Shown: in pieces, positions 1 to 5,980 of the stretch
Layout: each line of letters starts with the position of its first letter
How positions within the stretch are numbered: the stretch's first letter is position 1
Source: DASXMT01 sp035569695
Lineage (GTDB): Bacteria > Actinomycetota > Acidimicrobiia > Acidimicrobiales > RAAP-2
Length of the DNA stretch: 6,727 nt
Assembly: GCA_035569695.1 (NCBI GenBank)
Contig: DATMMO010000323.1
Coordinates: 1-6,727 of the forward strand
Reading direction: 5' to 3'
Made by a program: the position numbers and the translations under genes
Notes under the pieces: generated by a model
Seen by the model: the letters and a program-made list of their open reading frames with translations, nothing else
What the model was told of the DNA's origin: nothing
Database searches by the model: none

Positions 1-2427
1 CACCAGGGTGCCCCAGCCCCAGATGGGAGGCAGGTACGAGGTGAAGAGGCGCTGAATGAACACCGCGGCGGTGGCATCGGACTCGGAGATCCCGGCCGCG
101 GTCAGGCCCAGGATCAGACCGGCTTCCACCACGCCCATTCCGCCCGGCACCGGCGAGACGCCCCCGATCATCGAGGCCAGGGTGATGACCACGATCAAGG
201 TGGCCAGGCTGAGGTGGTCGTCAAAGGCGCGCAGCGAAGCACCCAAGGCCAGGGCGACCAACACCTGGCTGGCCGCCGCTCCCCCGAAAAGCTGGATCAA
301 TTTTCGCGGCGACTTCGCCACCGTTGTGACGTTCAGCCAGATGTCGGTCAGCTTCGGTCTGAGCTTGTCCGAGGCCGCCCGGCGCAACCGGGGAACGAGC
401 AACACCAGCCCGGCCACCAGGGCGACACCGACCACCGCGGCCAGCAGGATCCAGACCGTCTTGGCGTTCCCCCCGGACTCGGGCGTCGTTTCGAGATGGA
501 TCGAGCTCCAGGCCAGCGGCAACGAGATCAGAAAAAGCGCGCCCTTGACGATCCAACTGGCCGTGCTGACCACCGCGCTCGAGCTCACGGCTACCGAGGC
601 GTCGTACCCCTCCTGCTGAAAGAACCGCACCCGGGTGGCGAACGTGGCCCGGGTTCCCCCAGCCAGGGCGCTGAAGCTGTTGGCCACCTCGAGGGCCAGC
701 ACCCTGCCGTAGGGGAGGATCCCCGACACGCTGCCCAGATCCTCGACGGCCGATCCGGCGAAGGCCAGCTGCGAGCAGACAAAGGCGGCTACGACCCAGA
801 GCCAGTTGGCGCCGACGATGGTGTCGATCGACTGCGACACGTCCAACAGGACCCCGATGAGGGCCCAGCCGCCGATCAGCGTGCCCAGGACGACCACCAG
901 CGTGGCCCAGCTGACCCGGCGGGGCTCGGCCAGCTTGGGGACCTCGATGGCGTGGGTGGCGGCGATCTGTTGGCGAACGTCTTCGAGCAGTCCCTTCTGG
1001 CCCCGCAAGGCTCGAGCCAGCGCGGGGTCGAGGCCGGCACGGCGAAGGTGTTGCAGCACCCCGGTCACGATCTCGGGGGCCAGGCAGCGTCCTGCCGCCG
1101 CGGCAGCCCGTTCCGCTCCCACCACGAGCGCCATGGCGGCCACCGCGCCGGCCAGGTCTCGATCCAGTCGCTCGATGGGCGAGTTTGACGTGGCATTTCG
1201 GAAATCAACCAGGGCGGCAGACCCGGTGGGCGGGTCGATCAACACCGTCTCGCCACTGATCCCGCCATGGGCGATGCCGACCGACCGCAACTTCAGTACC
1301 TGGTGGTACATATCATCGAGCACCTCGTCGGTGAGCTCACCGGCCTCGCTCCCGGCCAACGGGATCCCCGGGGGCATGCGGCTGACCAGGACGGCGTCAC
1401 CGGCTGCGCCCGCCTTGGCCGCGGCGATCACCTCAGGCACCCGGGCACCCCCTCTGCTGGCCAGCAGCGTGAGGTAAGCCTCGTGCTCCACCTGCTGGAG
1501 TCGGGTGAAGCTGAGCGTCGGGCCCGAGTCCCGGTAGAACAGGAACCGTCCCGCCTTGGTCAGGAGGCGGGCATCGGCAGCATCGCGTCCGTAGACCGAC
1601 ACCCGCAGGCCCACATGGAGTGCTCCCCCCACGGGCTCGGTGGCCCGGTAGTTGGCCACCCCCCAGGCCTGATAGGGCAAGGGCTCGACGCGAGTTGCCG
1701 GCACCCCGACCTCGTGCAGGAGCGAGGTGGCATCGTCGGCCGATGGGAGGCCCAGAGGTGAGCCGAACCAGAGGCGGACGATGGCGGTGACGCCCCAGCC
1801 GATGGCCAGACTGCCGACCACGTTGAGCGGCAGGCCGTTTCCCGCCGCCACGGTGACGATGGCCAACCCGACCACGAATACCTCGATGGCTCGTTGGAGT
1901 CCCCGAGCCAGATAGGGCAGCACGGCGGTGGCCACGGCCATGAACACGGCGACCTGGATGACCGGGAAGTGGAGGTACACCCCCTCGATGACGATGCCGT
2001 GCCTGCGGCCCCCGTCACTTCCGAGGGCCACTATGAGCAGTCCGCTCACCGCCACGGTGCCGACGGCACTGAGGGCGAGATCCCGGGCGATGACCCAGCG
2101 CCGGGTCAGAAGGGCAGCCGCCACCAGCAATGCCGTCACTCCGAACGAACCGGCGTTGTACACGAAGGTCACCAGCCAGCTGAGGCTGTGGGGCACCGGG
2201 TAGAGGACATGCACGATCGTGCGGTCGACATGGGAGCCGTTTCTGATGGCCAAGATGCAACAGAGGAGGGCTACCGCGGCCACGCCGAGCCGCATACCGT
2301 CGGTCCCCCGCCGGCGCCGTTGGCCGTCCCCGAGCGTGGCGAAGATCATCGAGCGCCACCGGCGCTGGCCATCGGGGGCCACTGCGGTGGCGCCCTTGTC
2401 GAGAGATGGATCCGAGCGCAGGCTCAT
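1..2427 (-). CDS. Flippase-like (LPG synthase TM / UPF0104) membrane protein with internal pseudokinase segment, 3' end cut by window
   Basis: The minus frame is open for 809 codons from the ATG at 2427 to the window edge with no stop. Three parts are visible. Residues about 45-225 form five or six hydrophobic segments. Residues about 265-440 resemble a kinase/phosphotransferase fold (VSVYGRD at 276-282, HGGISGETVLID at 387-398, VDFR at 407-410). Residues about 455-809 are a multi-helix flippase-like domain with the family signatures LEVANSFSALAGGTRATF and, at 752-769, SMIGGVSPVPGGMGVVEAG. The domain is related to the N-terminal lipid-translocating half of MprF; a role in moving a lipid across the inner membrane is inferred from the family. 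The kinase part lacks its usual catalytic residues. The family usually ends soon after the YLPP.WGW motif, so probably only a few residues are missing. An in-frame ATG at 2439 is an alternative start; neither has a strong ribosome site. It lies 67 bp after the LppX-like gene, probably in the same operon. Confidence 0.9.
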   Translation of the reverse strand, partial: MSLRSDPSLDKGATAVAPDGQRRWRSMIFATLGDGQRRRRGTDGMRLGVAAVALLCCILAIRNGSHVDRTIVHVLYPVPHSLSWLVTFVYNAGSFGVTALLVAAALLTRRWVIARDLALSAVGTVAVSGLLIVALGSDGGRRHGIVIEGVYLHFPVIQVAVFMAVATAVLPYLARGLQRAIEVFVVGLAIVTVAAGNGLPLNVVGSLAIGWGVTAIVRLWFGSPLGLPSADDATSLLHEVGVPATRVEPLPYQAWGVANYRATEPVGGALHVGLRVSVYGRDAADARLLTKAGRFLFYRDSGPTLSFTRLQQVEHEAYLTLLASRGGARVPEVIAAAKAGAAGDAVLVSRMPPGIPLAGSEAGELTDEVLDDMYHQVLKLRSVGIAHGGISGETVLIDPPTGSAALVDFRNATSNSPIERLDRDLAGAVAAMALVVGAERAAAAAGRCLAPEIVTGVLQHLRRAGLDPALARALRGQKGLLEDVRQQIAATHAIEVPKLAEPRRVSWATLVVVLGTLIGGWALIGVLLDVSQSIDTIVGANWLWVVAAFVCSQLAFAGSAVEDLGSVSGILPYGRVLALEVANSFSALAGGTRATFATRVRFFQQEGYDASVAVSSSAVVSTASWIVKGALFLISLPLAWSSIHLETTPESGGNAKTVWILLAAVVGVALVAGLVLLVPRLRRAASDKLRPKLTDIWLNVTTVAKSPRKLIQLFGGAAASQVLVALALGASLRAFDDHLSLATLIVVITLASMIGGVSPVPGGMGVVEAGLILGLTAAGISESDATAAVFIQRLFTSYLPPIWGWGTLV

Positions 2428-2470
2428 GGCCCACCCCATCGTAGGGATGTGCGAAAACACCCGCTCGTGA

Positions 2471-2503
2471 GAGGCCCGGACCGGAGCCCCGAGATCAGGC
2501 CTC
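2471..2503. other. Inverted repeat between LppX-like and flippase-like genes
   Basis: GAGGCC (2471-2476) and GGCCTC (2498-2503) form a perfect six-base inverted repeat spanning the stop of the LppX-like gene, with a GC-rich inner segment that could pair further. On the minus strand a TTTT follows some 14 bases later. It might attenuate transcription into the flippase-like gene, but six-base GC-rich repeats arise easily by chance at this composition. Confidence 0.2.
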
Positions 2504-3295
2504 TACCGGCTTCCCTCCCAGGGAGCTCATGGGCACCGCGTCGGCCGGCGCGGTCACATGTACCGGCTCCTTCCAGCGGCTGAAGGACACGGATTGGACC
2601 TCGGCCTTCTTGCCCGCGCCCCAGGTCGCCGAATAGAGGACCGGCAATGGTGTTCCCGACGCTTTGACGTACAACCGGACCGGGATGGTGACCGGCTTGG
2701 TCGCTCCGCTGGGGGTCCCCCGGTTCGTGCCGCCGATGGTGAGGACCTGTTGGCCCATCTTCTTGGCCACCCCTCGAAGGGTGAGGGGCTTTCCAATTCC
2801 GACCTGCCTGAGGGCGGAAGACGTCGTCAACCCGGCCGCGATCGCCGCGAATCCGGGGTCGTTCTGGCTCAGCGAGATCCATTGGTTGGCGTATTCCGCG
2901 GCCAGGGGGGCCGACAATTGCATGAAGTTGTGCAGCCCGTTGGCGTCGCCCCGAAAATAGGCCGAGCCATCGATCAGGGTCACGGTGACGTGACCGACCT
3001 GGCCGTTCATCTTGGCCGTGATGGTCTGTATGCCCTGGGTCTTGGACACGTCGCCGGCAATGGTGACCGACAGTCCGGACTGCGAATCGGTGCCGACGTA
3101 GTGGAAGGACGGTTCACCCTTCGCCGCTGCGCCCGAGGAGGCCAGCACCTGGGCCGCCGTGCCCGTTGCCGCGCCGGCCCCTCCGGGACCAAGGACCAGC
3201 GTGGTCGCTGCCGTCGCCACCAGGACCACGAACAGGCCCCGGAGACACCGATGGTGCCATCGGCGGTCATGCAGGCGCTGCCCGGTCCCGGTCAC
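2495..3295 (-). CDS. Secreted LppX/LprG-like (LolA-fold) protein without lipobox
   Basis: This 266-residue protein begins with a basic segment (HDRRWHHRCLRG), a hydrophobic core (LFVVLVATAATTLVLG) and a likely signal peptidase I site near AGA-AT, so it is probably exported. The mature part follows the pattern of the actinobacterial LppX/LprAFG family, whose members bind acyl lipids in a LolA-like half-barrel: SVTIAGDVSKTQGIQTI, then VTLIDGSAYFRGD, an NQWISLS stretch, and a C-terminal LYVKASGTPLPV strand ending in FSRWKEPVHVTAPADA. Known mycobacterial members are lipoproteins, but no cysteine follows the hydrophobic core here. The start is uncertain: a TTG at 3298 directly precedes the chosen GTG at 3295, a TAG at 3307 blocks further extension, and no clear ribosome site is visible. 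It lies between a hypothetical gene and the flippase-like gene on the same strand. A lipid-carrier role is inferred from the fold family, not shown. Confidence 0.85.
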   Translation of the reverse strand: MTGTGQRLHDRRWHHRCLRGLFVVLVATAATTLVLGPGGAGAATGTAAQVLASSGAAAKGEPSFHYVGTDSQSGLSVTIAGDVSKTQGIQTITAKMNGQVGHVTVTLIDGSAYFRGDANGLHNFMQLSAPLAAEYANQWISLSQNDPGFAAIAAGLTTSSALRQVGIGKPLTLRGVAKKMGQQVLTIGGTNRGTPSGATKPVTIPVRLYVKASGTPLPVLYSATWGAGKKAEVQSVSFSRWKEPVHVTAPADAVPMSSLGGKPVEA

Positions 3296-3331
3296 CAACC
3301 GATGCTATGCCCAGACCGTTCTCCGGCTTGG

Positions 3332-3667
3332 TCACCTCGTCGGCTTGGTCACCGTCCAGCCGCGACGCTCGAGTTCGGCGGCCAGCTGGTCTGCCGGCAT
3401 GCGGGCCAACGCCTGCTCGGCCGCCGACAGGCGTGGCCTGGCCCGGGTGGCAACGGGGGCGCTCTCGGCCATCTCCTCGTCCTGCAGCCGTTCGATGAAC
3501 GCACCGACCTCGTCACGGGTGAACTTGCCGGCCGCCTGACGTTGGGTGAACCCCATCGGGCCCCGGGCATCGCGGAAGTCGGTGTGACCGGCATCGTGCA
3601 GGAGGGTCAGGAGCTCTGCTACCTGCTTGGCCGACGCCGGCGGCCCCAATGGTTGACCGAATGCCAT
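3332..3667 (-). CDS. Conserved-looking hypothetical protein, 111 aa
   Basis: I do not recognise a named family. The 111-residue product starts MAFGQPLGPPASAKQVAELL, has no signal peptide or membrane segment, and is rich in charged helix-forming residues. The middle (GFTQRQAAGKFTRDEVGAFIERLQDEE, split as helix-turn-helix-like segments) and the end (RLSAAEQALARMPADQLAAELERRGWTV) look like short amphipathic helices; the last part resembles small actinobacterial tails in which a helix precedes an 'ERRGW' cap. The ATG at 3667 was chosen because the longer frame, reaching to 3952, would only add sequence antisense to the methyltransferase-like gene. No Shine-Dalgarno is visible; a weak -10-like AAGACT six bases upstream would fit a leaderless transcript. 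It ends 36 bp before the LppX-like gene and is probably first in the operon. A DNA- or protein-binding role is possible but unsupported. Confidence 0.72.
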   Translation of the reverse strand: MAFGQPLGPPASAKQVAELLTLLHDAGHTDFRDARGPMGFTQRQAAGKFTRDEVGAFIERLQDEEMAESAPVATRARPRLSAAEQALARMPADQLAAELERRGWTVTKPTR

Positions 3668-3679
3668 GCCCGCAGTCTT
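3668..3679 (-). promoter_or_regulatory. Possible -10 element for leaderless hypothetical gene
   Basis: Read on the minus strand, AAGACT lies six bases before the ATG at 3667, the spacing expected for a leaderless actinobacterial transcript. Only three of six bases match TATAAT and no -35 is recognisable, so this is weak. Confidence 0.15.
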
Positions 3680-3727
3680 GCCCACCCGGCGGTGCGATCG
3701 CTCCGTTCCCCTTCGGGGCCCCACGGT

Positions 3728-3739
3728 CATACTGGGGAC
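3728..3739 (+). promoter_or_regulatory. Possible -10 element for leaderless methyltransferase-like/PhzF operon
   Basis: CATACT (3728-3733) matches four of six bases of TATAAT, and its end lies six bases before the GTG at 3740. Transcription would then start at or near the start codon. The intervening GGGGAC could alternatively serve as a ribosome site but is very close to the GTG. No good -35 is visible. Confidence 0.3.
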
Positions 3740-4114
3740 GTGACCTCGGCCCAGAGCCAGAATCGCGTCCCGACGGCAGGCTGGGACGATCCCGACCAGG
3801 TGGACTGGTATTTGGACCGGATCGAGGGACTCCCACCTCGCATCGCCGGTGAGGACGTGCTCCGGGAGGTGCTCCCCCGTGCTCCGGAAACGGTGCTCGA
3901 TCTCCGACCCGACGGCCTCGAGGTCGTGGCCTCGGCCACCCCGGAACTGCACGCCGAGTTCCTCACTGCCAGCGGGCGGACGGGCGATGATCCCGAAGAT
4001 CGACTGGTCGGCGTGGAGACCCAGATGGGATGGATGTGCGAGGCCGGGCTCGAGCAGGTCGATTGCCTGTGGCGCTGGCGCGCGTTCGCCCTCCTGGTCG
4101 GTCGCTCACGATGA
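3740..4114 (+). CDS. Class I SAM-methyltransferase remnant lacking its SAM-binding core
   Basis: The 124-residue product has recognisable ends of a class I SAM-dependent methyltransferase. The N-terminus (AGWDDPDQVDWYLDRI, then a helix leading to PETVLDL at 49-55) leads into the first Rossmann strand. The C-terminus (LEVVASATPELHAEFL at 60-75, DDPEDRLVGVETQMGWM, and CLWRWRAFALLVG) matches the last strands and the substrate-side cap. Between them the glycine motif (GxGxG), the acidic strand-2 residue and the middle of the fold are absent: VLDL runs straight into RPDG and LEVV. Relatives normally exceed 200 residues, so roughly 90-100 residues appear to be missing, in frame. It should not bind SAM as it stands. 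The GTG start at 3740 excludes upstream sequence that overlaps minus-strand genes. Its stop overlaps the next start by four bases (ATGA). It could be a decaying gene, a retained leader for coupling, or an assembly collapse. Confidence 0.75.
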   Translation: MTSAQSQNRVPTAGWDDPDQVDWYLDRIEGLPPRIAGEDVLREVLPRAPETVLDLRPDGLEVVASATPELHAEFLTASGRTGDDPEDRLVGVETQMGWMCEAGLEQVDCLWRWRAFALLVGRSR

Positions 4115-4875
4115 GACTCGATCTGACCGTGGTCGACGCCTTCACCGATCGGCCATTCACCGGCAATCCGGCTGCGGTCACCGTGGTGGAGTCCTTTCCG
4201 GGCGACCACGAGATGCAGGCCGTTGCCATGGAGATGAACCTGGCCGAGACGGCCTTCGTCGCCGGGCGGGACGATGGTGACTACGACCTCCGGTGGTTCA
4301 CGCCAACGGTCGAGGTCCCCATGTGCGGCCATGCCACGCTGGCCTCGGCCCACGTTCTCGGCGGCGTGGCCCGCTTCCATACCCGGAGTGGGGTACTGAC
4401 CTGCAGCCCCGGGGCTGCGGGGCGGATCGAGATGGACTTCCCCGCCGACCCGCCCTCCCGGGCCGACATCCCCCCGGCGCTCGACGTCGCCGGCATCCGC
4501 TGGTACGGACGGGCCGGGTTCAGCGTCCTCATCGAGCTGGAGGATGCCATCGCGGTCCGCTCCTTCCGACCCGACCTGCCCATGCTGGCCGCCCTCGGGT
4601 CCCAGGCCGTGATCGTCACGGCGCCCGGAGACCGGCCCGGGACCGACTGCGTCAGTCGCGTGTTCGGGCCCAATGTCGGAATACCCGAGGACCCGGTTAC
4701 CGGATCGGCTCACTGCGCCCTGGCCGTCTTCTGGGGTGAGCGCACCGGCCAGGACCAGCTGGTCGGCGAGCAGGCCTCGGCTCGGGGCGGGATCGTCCAC
4801 ATGCGACGCAACGGCGACCGCGTGGTGCTCGGGGGCCATGCCGTGACCGTGGCCGAGGTGCGGATATCCGCCTGA
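4111..4875 (+). CDS. PhzF family phenazine biosynthesis-like epimerase/isomerase
   Basis: The 254-residue product carries the family signatures in order: VVDAFTDRPFTGNPAAV at the N-terminus, NLAETAFV with the likely catalytic acid Glu46, DLRWFTPTVEVPMCGHATLA with Gly73-His74, an IEMDFPADPP strand ending the first half, and SRVFGPNVGIPEDPVTGSAH (182-201) with Asp194, followed by QASARGGIVHMRRNGDRV. The fold is two diaminopimelate-epimerase-like halves with the active site between them. Family members isomerise or epimerise small acids; PhzF itself acts in phenazine synthesis, but most homologues have unknown substrates and no other phenazine gene is nearby. The length is slightly under the usual 260-300 and no key motif is missing. 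The ATG at 4111 is preferred over an in-frame upstream ATG at 4030 because the family begins at this point and the ATGA overlap indicates translational coupling to the methyltransferase-like gene; no separate ribosome site is seen. Confidence 0.93.
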   Translation: MRLDLTVVDAFTDRPFTGNPAAVTVVESFPGDHEMQAVAMEMNLAETAFVAGRDDGDYDLRWFTPTVEVPMCGHATLASAHVLGGVARFHTRSGVLTCSPGAAGRIEMDFPADPPSRADIPPALDVAGIRWYGRAGFSVLIELEDAIAVRSFRPDLPMLAALGSQAVIVTAPGDRPGTDCVSRVFGPNVGIPEDPVTGSAHCALAVFWGERTGQDQLVGEQASARGGIVHMRRNGDRVVLGGHAVTVAEVRISA

Positions 4876-5006
4876 GCCCTCGGGCGATCAATGACCGCTT
4901 TCGCCGGCCCTCACGAAATCGCTCAACATGTCCGACGCCAACTGAGGAGTGTGAAGGAGGAGAGTGACCATTAGGTGCCAGCGTCAGCGCCTGAACAAGG
5001 TCGCCC
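4876..5006. other. Intergenic region between convergent genes
   Basis: This 131-bp gap separates the plus-strand PhzF gene from the minus-strand repeat protein, which converge here. I see no convincing bidirectional terminator; TTTCG and CGAAA around 4900-4917 could pair as a weak five-base stem. A 27-codon plus-strand reading frame (ATG at 4891, TAG ending at 4974) starts 15 bp after the PhzF stop. A strong Shine-Dalgarno-like AAGGAGG lies at 4954-4960 ahead of a GTG at 4964. Neither frame has enough support to be called a gene. Confidence 0.5.
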
Positions 5007-5789
5007 CTACTCGGCCGTCATTACAACCTGGCTCAGACCGGATATGGAGATCACATCTCCCTTGGAGAGGCTGACCGTTACCGAGGGCACCCCGCCCGAG
5101 GAGCTGTCTCCACCGAGGATTTCGTTGTAATCACTATTTCCCGATGTGCTGAAGTTCCCGCTCTGTCCGGCTCCGGGAGTCGCCACATACCTGCCTGCAC
5201 CGATGTCCTGGCCGACGGTCCAAGTTCCTGCAGAGAGGGTGGTAGTGCTATGCGAAGTCGAGAGCGGCGCCGTCACTGGTGTGAAGGTCACCCCACTCAG
5301 GCCTGAAATCGAGATCTGATCGCCCTTTGAAATCATGACCCGAACCGAGGGCACCCCGCCTAAGGAGCTGTCCCCACCCAGGATCTCGTTGTACGAGTCA
5401 GGTCCAGTTGTGGAGAAGTTTCCACTCTCGCCAGCGGCAGGTGTCACGTCATAGAGCCCCACGGCCACGTCTTGACCTCCCGCAAAGGTTCCCGCGCCGA
5501 GGGTCACCTGGGTTCCCTTCACCTGCCGACCAGCCGTTGTAGTGCTGGTAGTGGTAGTGGGATTCGTCGGTACCGCGATCTTGGCTGCCTTGCAAGCCTT
5601 GATCTGGTTGGCAGTGAGGGTCTTGTGACTGGCTATGGCGTTCTTGCAGACAGTCTTGGCGGGAGTTGATGCACCCGCTGCCGAACTCACAGGAGCGAGT
5701 AGTGCCGCTCCGCTAAAGGCAATTGTTGCGAGTAGCGCCGCTTTCTTCAGCCCGAAGCGAAGATGGCCGCGCTGCGATGCCTCACTCAT
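5007..5789 (-). CDS. Secreted protein with two 73-residue repeats
   Basis: The 260-residue product starts with a basic segment (RGHLRFGLKK), a hydrophobic core (AALLATIAFSGAALLA) and a likely cleavage site near VSSAAGA, so it is probably exported. Next comes a short helical module with two cysteines (Cys48 and Cys66) that could form a disulfide, then a Thr-rich linker (TNPTTTTSTTT) and two copies of one domain at residues 98-170 and 186-258. Each copy runs G.D...G.Y..TP..G.SGNFS, YNEILGGDSS, GGVPSV and SKGD.ISISGLS. The domain resembles small secreted beta-rich repeats of the 'VG.DI.AG.Y' type in Gram-positives; no function is known to me. The ATG at 5789 has a ribosome site (GAGGGGGA) just upstream; the longer frame to 5894 lacks one and would bury the signal peptide. 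The gene is visibly less GC-rich than its neighbours. Confidence 0.87.
   Translation of the reverse strand: MSEASQRGHLRFGLKKAALLATIAFSGAALLAPVSSAAGASTPAKTVCKNAIASHKTLTANQIKACKAAKIAVPTNPTTTTSTTTAGRQVKGTQVTLGAGTFAGGQDVAVGLYDVTPAAGESGNFSTTGPDSYNEILGGDSSLGGVPSVRVMISKGDQISISGLSGVTFTPVTAPLSTSHSTTTLSAGTWTVGQDIGAGRYVATPGAGQSGNFSTSGNSDYNEILGGDSSSGGVPSVTVSLSKGDVISISGLSQVVMTAE
5016..5234 (-). repeat. Repeat copy 2 of secreted protein (residues 186-258)
   Basis: This copy aligns without gaps to copy 1; by hand count about 49 of 73 residues are identical. The stretch from YNEILGGDSS to VPSV is also nearly identical in DNA, for example ACCGAGGGCACCCCGCC on the plus strand in both copies, which suggests recent duplication or gene conversion. 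Confidence 0.85.
5280..5498 (-). repeat. Repeat copy 1 of secreted protein (residues 98-170)
   Basis: This is the upstream copy of the 73-residue unit. It is separated from copy 2 by a 15-residue Ser/Thr-rich spacer (around LSTSHSTTT). It differs from copy 2 mainly in the first 30 residues and around the centre (GPDSY against GNSDY). Confidence 0.85.
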
Positions 5790-5792
5790 GAA

Positions 5793-5800
5793 TCCCCCTC
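5793..5800 (-). promoter_or_regulatory. Ribosome binding site that fixes the repeat-protein start
   Basis: GAGGGGGA on the minus strand lies three bases from the ATG at 5789. It is the clearest ribosome site assigned to a gene in the window and decides in favour of this start over the in-frame upstream codon at 5894. Confidence 0.65.
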
Positions 5801-5945
5801 GTCCGCCCACCGGCAGGTTGCCGAGGCGACGCCGCCCTGGTGGGATCGATACTTTCACACCAAACGTCACATTGCTTGAGCTCGTCGAAGCCACTCCTGA
5901 CTCGGGTGCTGCTGACTAATTGGAGCCGGACTAATCCTCGATGCC

Positions 5946-5980
5946 GTACAAGCTCAGCTGGATCAGCTGAAGGTCTGTAC
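5946..5980. other. Imperfect dyad / hairpin in intergenic region
   Basis: The core is TCAGCTG-GAT-CAGCTGA (5954-5970), a perfect seven-base inverted repeat made of two CAGCTG palindromes, enclosed by GTACA (5946-5950) and TGTAC (5976-5980). It lies 36 bp past the stop of the LLM oxidoreductase gene and about 160 bp before the repeat-protein start. It could be a terminator hairpin for the former, although no T-run follows on the minus strand, or an operator for the latter. A direct repeat GACTAAT at 5914-5920 and 5929-5935 lies nearby. The rest of the 5790-6015 gap shows no gene I can support. Confidence 0.4.

Noticed and set aside
214..1188. 324-codon open frame on the plus strand
   Set aside because: It is antisense to the flippase-like gene. 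Its translation is rich in Gly, Arg, Gln and His with no family resemblance, while the opposite strand encodes clear membrane motifs.
3705..3722. CCCCTTCGGGG-type hairpin and GGGGCCCC palindrome as a terminator
   Set aside because: The stem around the TTCG loop is only three bases, there is no T-run, and the site lies between divergent starts, where no transcript should end.
2558..3739. N-terminal part of the long plus-strand frame 2558-4114
   Set aside because: It overlaps the LppX-like and hypothetical genes antisense and has low-complexity shadow composition. Only the part from the GTG at 3740 matches a protein family.
3668..3952. 95-residue N-terminal extension of the 111-aa hypothetical gene
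   Set aside because: The added residues are antisense to the methyltransferase-like gene and look random. The ATG at 3667 gives a coherent protein start.
4030..4110. N-terminal extension of PhzF from the ATG at 4030
   Set aside because: The extra 27 residues overlap the methyltransferase-like gene in another frame and precede the usual family N-terminus.
3727..4839. 370-codon minus-strand frame
   Set aside because: It is the reverse of the methyltransferase remnant and PhzF, both of which have strong family motifs on the plus strand. Long shadow frames are common at this GC content.
5530..5570. Short repeated GGTAGT-like units as a microsatellite or CRISPR-like repeat
   Set aside because: They encode the Thr-rich linker of the secreted protein. 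There are no regular spacers, and the repetition follows from Thr codons.
5790..5894. 35-residue N-terminal extension of the repeat protein
   Set aside because: It would place the signal peptide internally, and a good ribosome site precedes the ATG at 5789 instead.
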